Source: Muribaculaceae bacterium
Lineage (GTDB): Bacteria; Bacteroidota; Bacteroidia; Bacteroidales; Muribaculaceae
Direction of reading: 5' to 3'
DNA: 43,496 nt
Assembly: GCA_029060725.1 (NCBI GenBank)
Contig: JAIDTL010000010.1
Span: 1-43,496 of the forward strand
Part shown: in pieces, positions 33,957 through 42,650 of the stretch
Numbering within the stretch: position 1 is the stretch's first letter
Layout of the letters: the number at the start of each line of letters is the position of its first letter
Translations under genes and position numbers: made by a program
Notes under the pieces: model-generated
Told to the model about the DNA's origin: nothing
Databases searched by the model: none
Seen by the model: only the letters and a program-made list of their open reading frames with translations

Positions 33957-34897
33957 GCAAGAAGATATATTTTGAAGATCATCCGGAACTTCCTTTTGAG
34001 GAGTGGGGCAATCCATATAGTAAAGACGCTGTGGAAAAGATGCCTTCATCCAGTCCAAAGCCATTGTATTTCTGTTCTTTTGGAAGCGGGTCAAGTGGCA
34101 ACTGTTCGTATGTAGGCTCGCGAGAAGGCGGCTTGCTTATAGATGTGGGAATTCGTGCTGAAGATATTGAACGTGGACTTGCTGCCAATGGTGTCAGCAT
34201 GAGTCATGTAAAAGGAGTCTTGCTGACACATGATCATTCCGACCATGTCAAATACGTCTATGCGTTGCTGCGCAACAACCGTCATCTGAAGCTCTTCTGC
34301 ACCAACAGGGTGCTGAATGGCATGCTTCGCAGGCATTCAATATCAAAAAGAATAAAGGAATATCATATTCCTATCTTCAAGGAAATACCCTTTAAGGTTC
34401 TTGATTTTGAGATAACGGCTTTCGATGTCCCCCACGACGGCACTGACAATATGGGATTTTCGATCGAATTCGATTCCCGTAGGTTTGTGATTGCCACCGA
34501 CCTTGGAGAAGTGACGGAAAGGGCACGACACTACATGAGTCATGCCACCTATCTTATGATAGAAGCCAACTATGACGCCCACATGCTTAGGATGGGGCGT
34601 TATCCGGAATACCTGAAGGCACGTATAGCCAGCGGATCCGGACATCTCGACAATGTCCAAACGGCTTCTTTCCTTTCAGAGATAATTAATCCCGGATTGA
34701 ATCATATATTTTTATGTCATCTCTCGCAAGATAACAACACTCCTCAGATAGCTTTACGCACGGTAAGGGAAGCTTTAGAAAGAAAAGGTCTCAAGATCGG
34801 CAATGCGATGGAGACATTAGACGATCAAAAAGCGAATGTGCAATTGGCCGCTCTTCCTCGTTACGATATGACGAGATGGTTCGTATTTAGAAAATAA
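33953..34897 (+). CDS. Metallo-beta-lactamase-fold hydrolase, YycJ/WalJ-like
   Basis: A 314-residue MBL-fold enzyme. The zinc motif is THDHSDH (92-98), preceded by FGSGSSGNCSYVG and GLLIDVGI, the opening of the YycJ/WalJ subfamily, whose members are thought to be nucleases or phosphodiesterases. Further metal ligands are likely in FDVPHDGTDN, ATDLGEV and LCHLSQDN. An N-terminal extension of about 38 residues precedes the fold; the Met at residue 30 is an alternative start. It overlaps the RsmI-like gene by 4 bases and mtaB follows 6 bases later, so the three are one unit. Confidence 0.87.
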   Translation: MSKKIYFEDHPELPFEEWGNPYSKDAVEKMPSSSPKPLYFCSFGSGSSGNCSYVGSREGGLLIDVGIRAEDIERGLAANGVSMSHVKGVLLTHDHSDHVKYVYALLRNNRHLKLFCTNRVLNGMLRRHSISKRIKEYHIPIFKEIPFKVLDFEITAFDVPHDGTDNMGFSIEFDSRRFVIATDLGEVTERARHYMSHATYLMIEANYDAHMLRMGRYPEYLKARIASGSGHLDNVQTASFLSEIINPGLNHIFLCHLSQDNNTPQIALRTVREALERKGLKIGNAMETLDDQKANVQLAALPRYDMTRWFVFRK

Positions 34898-34903
34898 ATT
34901 GAT

Positions 34904-36220
34904 ATGACTGATGGCAGTAACATATTAAAAGCTTCCTACCATACGCTGGGATGTAAGCTAAATTTTTCAGAAACTTCTGCAATTGGGATGCAGCTTTCCG
35001 GAAGGGGCATTGTCCGTGCTCTTCCTGACGAGATTCCCGACATTGTGGTCGTCAATACATGCTCCGTTACGGAAATGGCTGACAAGAAAGGGCGTTCGCT
35101 TATTCGTCGTCTCCGTTCTCGTTGGCCCGAAGCTACACTGGTGGTCACCGGATGCTATGCTCAGCTCAAACCTCAAGAAGTGTCTTCGATAGAGGGAGTA
35201 GACATTGTGCTTGGCAATGACGAAAAGCTTCGTATCGCAGAATTCCTTGAGCAGTGGGAGGCAGACCGACGTAGCCGTGTGGCCGTGCACGACTATCTTG
35301 ATATCCGAGAATTTAGAGGGGCTTGCGAGAGAGGCGACCGCACACGCTATTGGCTGAAAGTGCAAGATGGATGCGACTATTTTTGCACATATTGCACTAT
35401 CCCCTTTGCTCGTGGTCGTAGCCGATCAGGCAATATATCAGATCTGGTGGCTGAGGCTGAACATGCGGCTGAGGCCGGAGGAAAAGAGATAGTCCTTACG
35501 GGCGTCAATGTTGGATGTTTCGGTAAAGATACGGGGGAGGATTTTCTCGAACTTCTGAAGCGCCTTGATGCCGTCAGGGGTATTGAACGATACAGAATCT
35601 CGAGTATCGAACCAAATCTGTTGACTGAGGAGATAGTGCACTGGATTGCCACTGAAAGTCGCGCTTTTATGCCAAGTTTTCATATCCCGTTGCAGTCAGG
35701 GTCGGATGAAGTGCTTCGTCTGATGAACCGTCGCTACCGTACTGATCTCTTTACTGATAGGATTGCCATGATCAAAGAGTTTATACCCGATGCATTCATT
35801 GGCGTGGATATAATTGCCGGAGCAAGGGGCGAGACAGAAGAGGAGTGGGAAAAGAGTTTCAGTTATGCTGAGTCGCTCCCTGTGAGTCGCTTCCATGTGT
35901 TCCCTTATTCCGAACGTCCAGGCACTAAGGCCCTTGCTATTTCCCATAATGTGGCGCAGGAGGATAAACACAGGCGAGTGGCTATGCTGACGAGACTTAG
36001 CGATGAAAAACTCCGAGCCTTCTCTCGACTTTTCATCGGTGCCACTCGTCCGGTACTTTGGGAACATCCTGATGCGGAGGATGATGGTGTCATGTATGGC
36101 CATACTGACAATTATCTTCGAGTCAGAGCAAAGGCTTCTCCCTCAGTCTACAACACCATCTCTCCCGCGCTTCTCACAGGATTCCGAGACATTGAGACTC
36201 TTGAAGCAAATGCATTCTAA
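34904..36220 (+). CDS. mtaB: tRNA t6A37 methylthiotransferase
   Basis: A 438-residue radical-SAM methylthiotransferase of the MtaB type, which turns t6A37 of ANN-decoding tRNAs into ms2t6A. The N-terminal UPF0004 domain carries the auxiliary cluster cysteines C17 (TLGCKLN), C53 (NTCSVT) and C84 (VTGCYAQ). The radical-SAM cluster is C157-X3-C161-X2-C164 (DGCDYFCTYCTIPFARG). A C-terminal TRAM-like part is present. KLNFSE after C17, rather than QMN, separates it from MiaB. It follows the MBL-fold gene by 6 bases. Confidence 0.93.
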   Translation: MTDGSNILKASYHTLGCKLNFSETSAIGMQLSGRGIVRALPDEIPDIVVVNTCSVTEMADKKGRSLIRRLRSRWPEATLVVTGCYAQLKPQEVSSIEGVDIVLGNDEKLRIAEFLEQWEADRRSRVAVHDYLDIREFRGACERGDRTRYWLKVQDGCDYFCTYCTIPFARGRSRSGNISDLVAEAEHAAEAGGKEIVLTGVNVGCFGKDTGEDFLELLKRLDAVRGIERYRISSIEPNLLTEEIVHWIATESRAFMPSFHIPLQSGSDEVLRLMNRRYRTDLFTDRIAMIKEFIPDAFIGVDIIAGARGETEEEWEKSFSYAESLPVSRFHVFPYSERPGTKALAISHNVAQEDKHRRVAMLTRLSDEKLRAFSRLFIGATRPVLWEHPDAEDDGVMYGHTDNYLRVRAKASPSVYNTISPALLTGFRDIETLEANAF

Positions 36221-36259
36221 TACTTCATCTCCACACTCATTCACATTTCAACGTTCATT

Positions 36260-37261
36260 ATGGCTTTAGGTGCTATTCTATCAGTGATAATACTCAATTG
36301 GAATGGTGAGAAACTTCTTAAGAAGTTTCTTCCGTCGGTCATAGCCAACACGCAAGGTCCGGAAGTGGAGGTCATTGTTGCCGACAATGGTTCTACGGAT
36401 AGTTCTATGGAGGTTCTTTGTAAGGATTTTCCTAATGTCAAGATTTTAGCTTTCGATGAAAACCTTGGCTTTTCAGGAGGCTACAACAGGGCTATTGCTG
36501 AAGTGGATTCTGAGTTTGTCGTGCTTCTGAATTCTGACGTGGAGACTCCTCCCGGATGGTGGCAACCATTGCTCGAATTTATGAACTCTCATCCTGAGGT
36601 TGGGGCTTGCCAACCTAAGATACTTTCCTATCTTAGAAAAGATATGTTTGAATACGCCGGAGCTGCCGGCGGACTTCTCGACAAATATGGGTATCCGTTT
36701 TGTCGGGGACGTCTCTTCGACAAGATTGAATATGATCTTTGCCAATATGATGACGGACCTGCCGATATCGCTTGGGCATCAGGAGCAGCCCTAATGGTGC
36801 GCCGGGAGGTTTTTCTTGATGCCGGTGGACTTGATGAGCTCTTCTTTGCCCACATGGAGGAAATCGATCTTTGTTGTCGAATCCACAATCTTGGTTATCG
36901 GGTCTGTGTAGTTCCGGAGTCGAAAGTATATCATCTTGGAGGCGCGTCTCTCGCTCAAGGAAATCCTAAGAAGACATATTTGAATTTCCGCAATAATCTT
37001 TTGCTTTTGCATAAAAACTTGCCTGAAAAGAAAGGTAAAAAACTTCTCTTCAAGCGAAGATTGATGGATACGCTGGCATTCTTTATGTATGTGGTAAAAC
37101 TTGACTTCCCTAATGCGAAAGCCATCTTAAATGCCCATTCAGATTTCAAGAAGATGAGGAAAAACTATGTGACCTTCCCCACAACCGATATCCTGTCGAC
37201 ACTCCCGGGCGCAGACCGCTGCATAGTCTTCGACCGCTATTTGTCAAAATCCAACTTGTGA
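36260..37261 (+). CDS. Family 2 glycosyltransferase
   Basis: A 333-residue GT2 enzyme. The GT-A fold begins SVIILNWNGEKLLKKFLPSV, with VADNGSTDSS (about residues 40-49) and the metal-binding LLNSDVE (about 89-95); the acceptor-side motifs ASGAALMVRREVFLDAGGLDE and FFAHMEEIDLCCRI are of the rhamnosyltransferase type. It is cytoplasmic, perhaps membrane associated through its C-terminal basic helices. The product could be a surface glycan or lipid-linked sugar; no other glycan genes are adjacent. It lies 39 bases after mtaB. Confidence 0.92.
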   Translation: MALGAILSVIILNWNGEKLLKKFLPSVIANTQGPEVEVIVADNGSTDSSMEVLCKDFPNVKILAFDENLGFSGGYNRAIAEVDSEFVVLLNSDVETPPGWWQPLLEFMNSHPEVGACQPKILSYLRKDMFEYAGAAGGLLDKYGYPFCRGRLFDKIEYDLCQYDDGPADIAWASGAALMVRREVFLDAGGLDELFFAHMEEIDLCCRIHNLGYRVCVVPESKVYHLGGASLAQGNPKKTYLNFRNNLLLLHKNLPEKKGKKLLFKRRLMDTLAFFMYVVKLDFPNAKAILNAHSDFKKMRKNYVTFPTTDILSTLPGADRCIVFDRYLSKSNL

Positions 37262-37319
37262 TTAATATCGTTGAAGTAAATGAGTTTATGAAAATTTCAA
37301 AACAAAAAGAATATTAAAT

Positions 37320-38069
37320 ATGAAAAAACTTATATTAGTCAGCAACGACGATGGCTATATGGCGAAAGGTGTAAGAGAACTTATGAAGATGCTCGTTCAA
37401 TATGGTGAAGTCGTTGCAGTATGCCCAAATCAAGGACGCAGCGGACAGTCAATGGCTCTGACCTTTGATGCGCCGCTACGGATTCAAGAAGAACACAGTC
37501 CAATAGAAGGCGCAAAGTTGTATAGTTGCAATGGTACTCCGGTAGACTGTGTTAAGATTTCATGCTATTCTGTGCTCAATGGGCGCAAACCGGACCTTAT
37601 TGTTGCCGGTATCAATCATGGAAGCAATGCCTCAGTCAATGTCCTTTATAGCGGAACCATGGGGGCTGTCCAAGAAGGGGCTACATGGGGGATCCCATCT
37701 ATAGGTTTCTCACTGACCACTCATGATCCTGATGCCGACTTCTCTGCCGTAAGGCCTGTGGTAGACGAACTTATTCCTAAACTCCTCAATGAAGGGTTGC
37801 CAAAAGGAATATTTATCAATGTAAATGTTCCCTCAGGAGTTCCTTTTGCTCCCATCATGATAAGTCGAGAGTGTAAAGCGCACTGGAGCGAAGAATATAA
37901 AGAGTATATTGATCCTTTCGGCAGATCCTTCTTCATGCTCGCCGGCCATTTGGTCAACGACGAGCCATCGAGCACCGATACGGATCTCTATGCACTCGAT
38001 CATGGATTCACTTCAGTGGTCTACGAAGCCCTCGACAGAACTGCTCCTAATTGCCTTTCAGCTACTTGA
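37320..38069 (+). CDS. surE: 5'/3'-nucleotidase SurE
   Basis: A 249-residue SurE phosphatase that removes phosphate from nucleoside monophosphates. The metal-binding start LILVSNDDGYMAKGVREL has D10-D11. NQGRSGQSMALT, CNGTPVDCVKI and VAGINHGSNAS (about residues 95-105) complete the active site. The C-terminus is normal for the family. It is the last gene of the RsmI-like group (58 bases after the glycosyltransferase). A 417-base gap follows that contains an RNA candidate. Confidence 0.96.
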   Translation: MKKLILVSNDDGYMAKGVRELMKMLVQYGEVVAVCPNQGRSGQSMALTFDAPLRIQEEHSPIEGAKLYSCNGTPVDCVKISCYSVLNGRKPDLIVAGINHGSNASVNVLYSGTMGAVQEGATWGIPSIGFSLTTHDPDADFSAVRPVVDELIPKLLNEGLPKGIFINVNVPSGVPFAPIMISRECKAHWSEEYKEYIDPFGRSFFMLAGHLVNDEPSSTDTDLYALDHGFTSVVYEALDRTAPNCLSAT

Positions 38070-38139
38070 TAATGACAGGTGCGAAATTGGTCAAAAAGTG
38101 TTAAAATTATAACAAAATTACTCTTTTGTTATCAATGTA

Positions 38140-38170
38140 TCTGTTAATTCAAAAAAAAATGTTAACTTTG
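38140..38170 (+). promoter_or_regulatory. Promoter of the candidate RNA downstream of surE
   Basis: TAACTTTG (38163-38170) matches the -7 box; TCTG at 38140-38143, 19 bases upstream, is a poor -33 box. It lies about 70 bases beyond the surE stop and points into a region with no gene. Confidence 0.5.
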
Positions 38171-38175
38171 CAAAA

Positions 38176-38350
38176 GAATAAAAAGACATTCATACAGTAA
38201 AGACCAATTAATCGTTTCATTGACAATTATTGTTGCATTAGTAAAGTTATGGATTAATAGTTAAATTAGGATTAGGACACACGGCATCTTGCGAAGGATT
38301 TCGAGGGGTGCCGGAAAAAAGGATTCGTAGCGATACGAGTCCTTTTTTCG
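38176..38350 (+). ncRNA. Candidate structured small RNA of about 170 nt
   Basis: Between surE and ftsX a transcription unit is bounded by a -7 box (38163-38170) and a very strong terminator (38315-38348), with no reading frame inside. The 3' half folds into a clear hairpin: CGGCATC (38282-38288) pairs with GGTGCCG (38307-38313) with one wobble, then an internal loop of TTG facing AGG, then CGAA-GGAT-TTCG. The 5' half is AU-rich with weak repeats of ATTAAT. Size, own promoter and terminator are what one expects of a housekeeping-type RNA such as the Bacteroidales-1/6S class, but I cannot match it to any family. The start is an estimate. Confidence 0.5.
38315..38348 (+). terminator. Strong intrinsic terminator of the candidate RNA
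   Basis: AAAAAAGGATTCGTA (38315-38329) pairs over 15 positions, with one wobble, with TACGAGTCCTTTTTT (38334-38348) around the loop GCGA. The T-run is part of the stem, and the hairpin is nearly symmetric, so it may work on both strands. Confidence 0.85.
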
Positions 38351-38402
38351 TCAGAAAAATTTCTCAAAAATTACATATTTTGCATCTTTTAGCCTATTTT
38401 AC

Positions 38403-38433
38403 TTGACTTTAGGATAAAAATGTATTATCTTTG
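38403..38433 (+). promoter_or_regulatory. Promoter of the ftsX operon
   Basis: TTGAC (38403-38407) with TATCTTTG (38426-38433), 20 bases after the TTG. The core ATGTATTATCTTTGCATC (38420-38437) is identical to that of the orphan promoter at 42547-42577. The leader to ftsX is about 49 bases. Confidence 0.7.
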
Positions 38434-38486
38434 CATCCGTTTCACGTCTGCGGGTCAGACAATACAGATAAAATAACTTAATCTGA

Positions 38487-39368
38487 ATGATGAAACCACA
38501 AAAAGAGGTAAAGATATCCAGCTGGGCTGCACATACTACAACCGGTGTGAGTGTTACTCTCGCACTTCTGACGTTGGGCCTCATTGCAATGATTTGGACA
38601 GCAGCTGCTGCCGAATCAAGGCGCATGATGGAAAAAATTGAGATAAGCGTTGTGATGTCCGATAATGTCGGAGATGACCGCGCTATGGCCATTTGTGACG
38701 CCATTGCCAAAACTGAATTTGCTCAAAATGTAAGATACATTTCCCGCCGGGAGGCTCTTGAAAATTGGAAAGAAGCCACAGGTGAAGATCTCGAGCATGT
38801 CTTTGGAGTGAATCCTCTCTCTCCGGAAGTCTCTTTTACGATTGCCTCTGAATATTCTACTGTAGCCGGTATAGCCGGTATCAAAAAAAGTATTTCTGCT
38901 ATTAAAGACGTAGCGGAAGTTGGGACTCCCGATAGCCATTTGATTGAGACAATGAATGAAAACATCAGAAAATTGACCTTCGCGTTTTCGATCGTTGCCA
39001 TAATAATGCTAATCATATCATTTGTACTGATTAGTAATACTGTCAGACTCTCAATTTACGCCAAACGATTCACAATTCACACTATGCAACTCGTGGGTGC
39101 TACCAACGGGTTCATACGTCGTCCCTTCATTTGGTCGAATGCTGCAGTGGGGGCAATATCGGGTCTTGTATCAGGAGCTTTGCTTTCGGTCCTTCTCGCT
39201 GCAAGCGAAAAACTGGGTTATGAAGAACTCACTTCTCTGTTACACTGGACATGGATGGGTGCGATTGATGTTGGCTTGATTCTCGGCGGAACGCTTATCT
39301 GTGCATTGGCCGCTTTAATAGCTACTACCCGACATCTAAGACAGGACTATGAAGACTTGTTTAAATAA
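38487..39368 (+). CDS. ftsX: FtsX-like cell-division permease
   Basis: A 293-residue member of the FtsX family, which with the ATPase FtsE couples ATP hydrolysis to septal peptidoglycan hydrolysis. The layout is standard: TM1 near residues 17-37, an extracytoplasmic domain to about 165 (YISRREALENWKEATGEDLEHVFGVNPLSPEVSF), then three helices (ValIleMetLeuIle-rich segment near 170, then about 220-240 and 262-280). The cytoplasmic loop has IYAKRFTIHTMQLVGATNGFIRRPF, the family coupling element. FtsE is not adjacent, as is usual in Bacteroidetes. The order ftsX-DUF3098-uppP-truB-queA is a conserved cluster in this phylum. Confidence 0.93.
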   Translation: MMKPQKEVKISSWAAHTTTGVSVTLALLTLGLIAMIWTAAAAESRRMMEKIEISVVMSDNVGDDRAMAICDAIAKTEFAQNVRYISRREALENWKEATGEDLEHVFGVNPLSPEVSFTIASEYSTVAGIAGIKKSISAIKDVAEVGTPDSHLIETMNENIRKLTFAFSIVAIIMLIISFVLISNTVRLSIYAKRFTIHTMQLVGATNGFIRRPFIWSNAAVGAISGLVSGALLSVLLAASEKLGYEELTSLLHWTWMGAIDVGLILGGTLICALAALIATTRHLRQDYEDLFK

Positions 39369-39438
39369 TGATAGATAATTAGCGATCAAATCATTCTCTA
39401 TTCTATATTAAAAATTTCAATTTTAATCGTATTAAAGC

Positions 39439-39711
39439 ATGAAAATAAAAATGCCAGCTCCCCAACCGGGCGACATAAAGAATGTAGAAGAATCCGAACG
39501 TCCGTTCGGAAAGAAAAATTACATAGCCATGGGTTGCTGCCTTGCACTGATTGTAATAGGCTTCATTCTTATGGCTGGTCCTGGAAGTTCTGTAGAAGGT
39601 GGATTCAACCCCGATATCTTCTCGACTCGCCGCATTATCATAGGTCCTGCCGTGACATTCTTAGGCTTTCTTCTAATGGCATTCGCTATTTTAATTAAAC
39701 CAAAAAATTAA
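39439..39711 (+). CDS. DUF3098 membrane protein
   Basis: A 90-residue protein of the Bacteroidetes family DUF3098, function unknown. Two membrane helices (about residues 30-46, YIAMGCCLALIVIGFIL, and about 68-86) are joined by a short loop with the conserved FNPDIFSTRRIIIGP. Its place between ftsX and uppP is conserved, which suggests a role in division or envelope synthesis. The start at 39439 gives a 25-residue cytosolic N-terminus. Confidence 0.88.
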   Translation: MKIKMPAPQPGDIKNVEESERPFGKKNYIAMGCCLALIVIGFILMAGPGSSVEGGFNPDIFSTRRIIIGPAVTFLGFLLMAFAILIKPKN

Positions 39712-39746
39712 GCACAATTCTAAATTCACAATTCAAAATTATAAAA

Positions 39747-40571
39747 ATGGATTGGTTAGACGCCCTTATTCTCGGTATAGTCCAAGGACTTGCTGAATAT
39801 CTTCCTATTTCTTCAAGTGGTCATCTCGTTATCTTCCGTGAGATTCTTGGCCTTAAACTTCAAGGTGATGATGCACTGCAATTTGATGTCATCCTTCATG
39901 CCGCTACTGTACTTAGTACAATTGTGATATTATGGCCAATGTTTTGGAAGCTATGTAAGAGTTTCTTCACATTCAGCAGGGATGACGATTTCTGGTATGT
40001 TGTCAAGATTCTCGTCAGTTGTATTCCTATTGCGATTGTAGGTTTTTGCTTCAAAGATATTGTGGAAAGTGTCTTTGTTGGAAATCTGACAATTGTTGGA
40101 ATTTGCTTGCTTGCTACGGCTTGCTTGCTGACTTTCGCTCATTATAGCGATAGGCTGATGAATGGCAAGATGAAGAGTGCAAGCCGTGGAAGAGACATCA
40201 CATTTGCCGATGCTATAACGATAGGCGTGGCTCAGGCTGTCGCTGTGCTTCCAGGACTTAGCCGAAGTGGCACAACAATTGCCACAGGTATCCTCATTGG
40301 TGACAAACGTGACAAAGTTGCTTCTTTCTCATTTCTTATGGTGATAATTCCTATCGTAGGAGAGTCTCTTCTTAGTATAAAGGATATTCTTCAAGGGGAG
40401 GCAACAGGTCAAACACCGGTTTCAAGCACATGTCTTCTCATTGGATTTTTAGCAGCGTTCGTAGTAGGATGCATAGCATGCAAATGGATGCTCAACCTTG
40501 TGAAGAAAGGTAAGCTTGTATGGTTTGCTGTATATTGTTTGGTAGTGGGTATCCTTTGTCTTGTATGGTAA
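39747..40571 (+). CDS. uppP: Undecaprenyl-diphosphatase UppP (BacA)
   Basis: A 274-residue inner-membrane pyrophosphatase that recycles undecaprenyl pyrophosphate to the carrier for cell-wall and surface glycan synthesis. The active-site segments are GIVQGLAEYLPISSSGHL (about residues 10-27), with the catalytic Glu, and PGLSRSGTTIATG (about 169-181), with Arg and Ser. Eight or so helices are visible. It lies 35 bases after the DUF3098 gene, in an intergenic segment of simple AATTCA repeats. Overexpression is known to give bacitracin resistance. Confidence 0.96.
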   Translation: MDWLDALILGIVQGLAEYLPISSSGHLVIFREILGLKLQGDDALQFDVILHAATVLSTIVILWPMFWKLCKSFFTFSRDDDFWYVVKILVSCIPIAIVGFCFKDIVESVFVGNLTIVGICLLATACLLTFAHYSDRLMNGKMKSASRGRDITFADAITIGVAQAVAVLPGLSRSGTTIATGILIGDKRDKVASFSFLMVIIPIVGESLLSIKDILQGEATGQTPVSSTCLLIGFLAAFVVGCIACKWMLNLVKKGKLVWFAVYCLVVGILCLVW

Positions 40572-40583
40572 TAGATTGGTAAG

Positions 40584-41309
40584 ATGGATTTTATTACAGG
40601 AGAAATTATTGGAATAGATAAGCCACTTGGTTGGACATCATTTGATGCTGTCAAGCGTGTAAGAGGTGCCATACAAAGACGTCTTAATGTCAAGAAATTC
40701 AAGGTTGGACATGCAGGAACCCTTGACCCGCTTGCAACCGGGGTTTTGATCATTTGCACAGGTAGATCTACACGCGACATAGAGCGTCTGCAGAACGGAA
40801 CAAAAGAATATATAGCAACGATCCGACTTGGTGCTACGACTCCCAGTTTTGACCTTGAGACAGAGATTGATGCAGAATATCCTTACGAGCATATCACTGA
40901 AGAGATGATTCAAGAGGTATTGCCTAATTTCGTAGGTAATATCATGCAAGTGCCACCAGTCTATAGTGCAGTGAAAATTGACGGAAAACGTGCGTATAAG
41001 TATGCAAGAAAAGGAGCGGAAGTGGAATTGAAAGCTAAGCCCCTCGTGATTGATGAGATTAAAATGCTTCCATCCATTCTTCCTGAACTGAAATTGAGGA
41101 TAGTATGCTCTAAGGGCACATATATCCGTGCGTTGACCAGAGACATTGGAAAGGCTCTCAATTCCGGCGCCCATTTGACAGCGCTCTGTCGCACGCGGGT
41201 AGGTAATATCCGCCTTGAAGACTGTATGTCAGTAGACCAAGCTGTTGAGAAAATCGCTAACTGCGAGATCTCTTACCCCGAAGACTTTAAGCTTACTATC
41301 GACGATTAA
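40584..41309 (+). CDS. truB: tRNA pseudouridine(55) synthase
   Basis: A 241-residue TruB, which makes pseudouridine 55 in the T-loop of tRNAs. The catalytic motif is KVGHAGTLDPLATGVL with Asp48, the same number as in E. coli. RRxNxVKxF-like RRLNVKKFK precedes it, and YSAVKIDGKRAYKYARKG and the C-terminal RIVCSKGTYIRALTRDIGK complete the family pattern. The start is the ATG at 40584, 12 bases after the uppP stop. It lacks the long C-terminal PUA extension of some TruB proteins. Confidence 0.96.
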   Translation: MDFITGEIIGIDKPLGWTSFDAVKRVRGAIQRRLNVKKFKVGHAGTLDPLATGVLIICTGRSTRDIERLQNGTKEYIATIRLGATTPSFDLETEIDAEYPYEHITEEMIQEVLPNFVGNIMQVPPVYSAVKIDGKRAYKYARKGAEVELKAKPLVIDEIKMLPSILPELKLRIVCSKGTYIRALTRDIGKALNSGAHLTALCRTRVGNIRLEDCMSVDQAVEKIANCEISYPEDFKLTIDD

Positions 41310-41392
41310 TGACAAATGCTTTTATCGGATCTATGTGATTTATTATAAGGATCCGGATAATACAAACTTGACAATTCGACAACTCAATAAAA

Positions 41393-42445
41393 ATGAAACT
41401 CTCACAATTCAAATTCAAACTCCCGGATGCTCAAATTGCAATGCATCCTTCAGAAAATAGGGATGAATGCCGCCTGATGGTAGTGGATGTGCGCGACGGT
41501 AGCATTAAGCATTGCATATTTAAGGAAATTATCAACTTCTTCGAAGAGCAGGATGTGATGGTCTTTAATGATACTCGTGTGTTCCCTGCGCGTCTTTTCG
41601 GCAATAAAGAAAAAACTAATGCCAAGATTGAAGTGTTTTTGCTTCGTGAGCTTAATGAAGCGAATAAATATTGGGATGTGCTCGTCGAACCTGCCCGTAA
41701 GATCCGTATAGGCAACAAACTCTATTTCGGAGAGGACGACTCTATGGTGGCAGAAGTAATCGATAACACTACGTCTCGTGGCCGTACACTGCGATTCCTA
41801 TACGATGGACCACACGATGAGTTTAAGGCTGCCCTTTACGCTCTCGGAGATACTCCGCTTCCAGACTATATCACTCGCGATGCGGAACCGGATGATGTAG
41901 ATCGTTATCAGAACATTTTCGCTACCAAGGAGGGTGCCGTAATGGCTCCGGCAGCAGGTCTGCACTTCAGTCGTGAACTTATGAAGCGTCTTGAAATCAA
42001 GGGCGTAGAACGTGGTTTTGTCACATTGCATTGTGGAAGAGGCAATTTCCGTGATATTGATGTGGAAGACCTTACAAAACATCGTATGGACTCGGAAGAG
42101 ATGTTTGTAGAGGAAGAAGTCGTAGAGATGGTCAATGCAGCCAAAGATCGTGGCTCGCGTGTTTGTGCCGTTGGCACCTCCACTATGCGTGCTCTTGTCA
42201 CTGCGGAATGCATGAACGGTCATCTTATGCCTTTCGAAGGCTGGACCAATAAGTTTGTATTCCCTCCATACGATTTTACTGTTTGTGATTCCATGGTATC
42301 CAACTTCCATCTGCCTTATAGCACATTGCTGATGATGGTTGCAGCATTTGGTGGTTATGACTTGATAATGAAGGCATACGACATAGCTGTCAAAGAAGGC
42401 TATATGTTTGGAGCTTACGGCGACGCCATGCTGATTCTTCGCTGA
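41393..42445 (+). CDS. queA: S-adenosylmethionine:tRNA ribosyltransferase-isomerase
   Basis: A 350-residue QueA, which transfers and isomerises the ribose of SAM onto 7-aminomethyl-7-deazaguanine in tRNA to give epoxyqueuosine. Family blocks are [67 protein letters not shown] and [13 protein letters not shown], ending in GAYGDAMLI. The length matches E. coli QueA (356). It is separated from truB by 83 bases that include CGGATC/GATCCG arms but no promoter I trust. It is the last gene of the ftsX cluster. Confidence 0.97.
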   Translation: MKLSQFKFKLPDAQIAMHPSENRDECRLMVVDVRDGSIKHCIFKEIINFFEEQDVMVFNDTRVFPARLFGNKEKTNAKIEVFLLRELNEANKYWDVLVEPARKIRIGNKLYFGEDDSMVAEVIDNTTSRGRTLRFLYDGPHDEFKAALYALGDTPLPDYITRDAEPDDVDRYQNIFATKEGAVMAPAAGLHFSRELMKRLEIKGVERGFVTLHCGRGNFRDIDVEDLTKHRMDSEEMFVEEEVVEMVNAAKDRGSRVCAVGTSTMRALVTAECMNGHLMPFEGWTNKFVFPPYDFTVCDSMVSNFHLPYSTLLMMVAAFGGYDLIMKAYDIAVKEGYMFGAYGDAMLILR

Positions 42446-42546
42446 CATAAGCGCCAGGAAACTCAATAATTTATTAATACTTATTAACTAAGGGTTTAAT
42501 TCAAAGTTAATTAAGTTTAAGAATGAAATTTTTTTGCACAAAACAC

Positions 42547-42577
42547 TTGACAAACGCAAAAAGATGTATTATCTTTG
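42547..42577 (+). promoter_or_regulatory. Orphan strong promoter downstream of queA
   Basis: TTGACA (42547-42552) and TATCTTTG (42570-42577), with 20 bases between the TTG and the -7 box. It shares the 18-base core ATGTATTATCTTTGCATC with the ftsX promoter. It points at no protein gene. Confidence 0.7.
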
Positions 42578-42582
42578 CATCG

Positions 42583-42650
42583 TGTTTTTCATGGTATTAG
42601 ATTTAAGGTTAAAGGATAGTTGTCGTGATGACAATTATTCCTTTTTTTTA
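42583..42650 (+). ncRNA. Candidate short orphan RNA of about 65 nt
   Basis: The unit starts from the promoter at 42547-42577 and ends in the terminator at 42611-42649, leaving only about 28 bases of unpaired 5' sequence. The next gene, recO, is on the other strand and converges, so this cannot be a leader of recO. A 25-codon frame at 42591 looks random. It could be a small regulatory RNA, a decoy transcript, or an antisense transcript to the recO 3' end. Confidence 0.45.
42611..42649 (+). terminator. Intrinsic terminator of the orphan RNA
   Basis: AAAGG (42611-42615) with ATAGTTGTC pairs with GACAATTAT and CCTTT (42640-42644) around GTGAT, with one bulged T and one wobble; the T-run is 42642-42649. 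The stem could also stop readthrough from queA. Confidence 0.75.

Noticed and set aside
41326..41356. CGGATC/GATCCG arms between truB and queA as a terminator
   Set aside because: The loop is long, there is no T-run, and the two genes are probably co-transcribed.
41798..42466. 222-codon minus-strand frame inside queA
   Set aside because: Shadow of QueA in another frame; no motif or promoter support.
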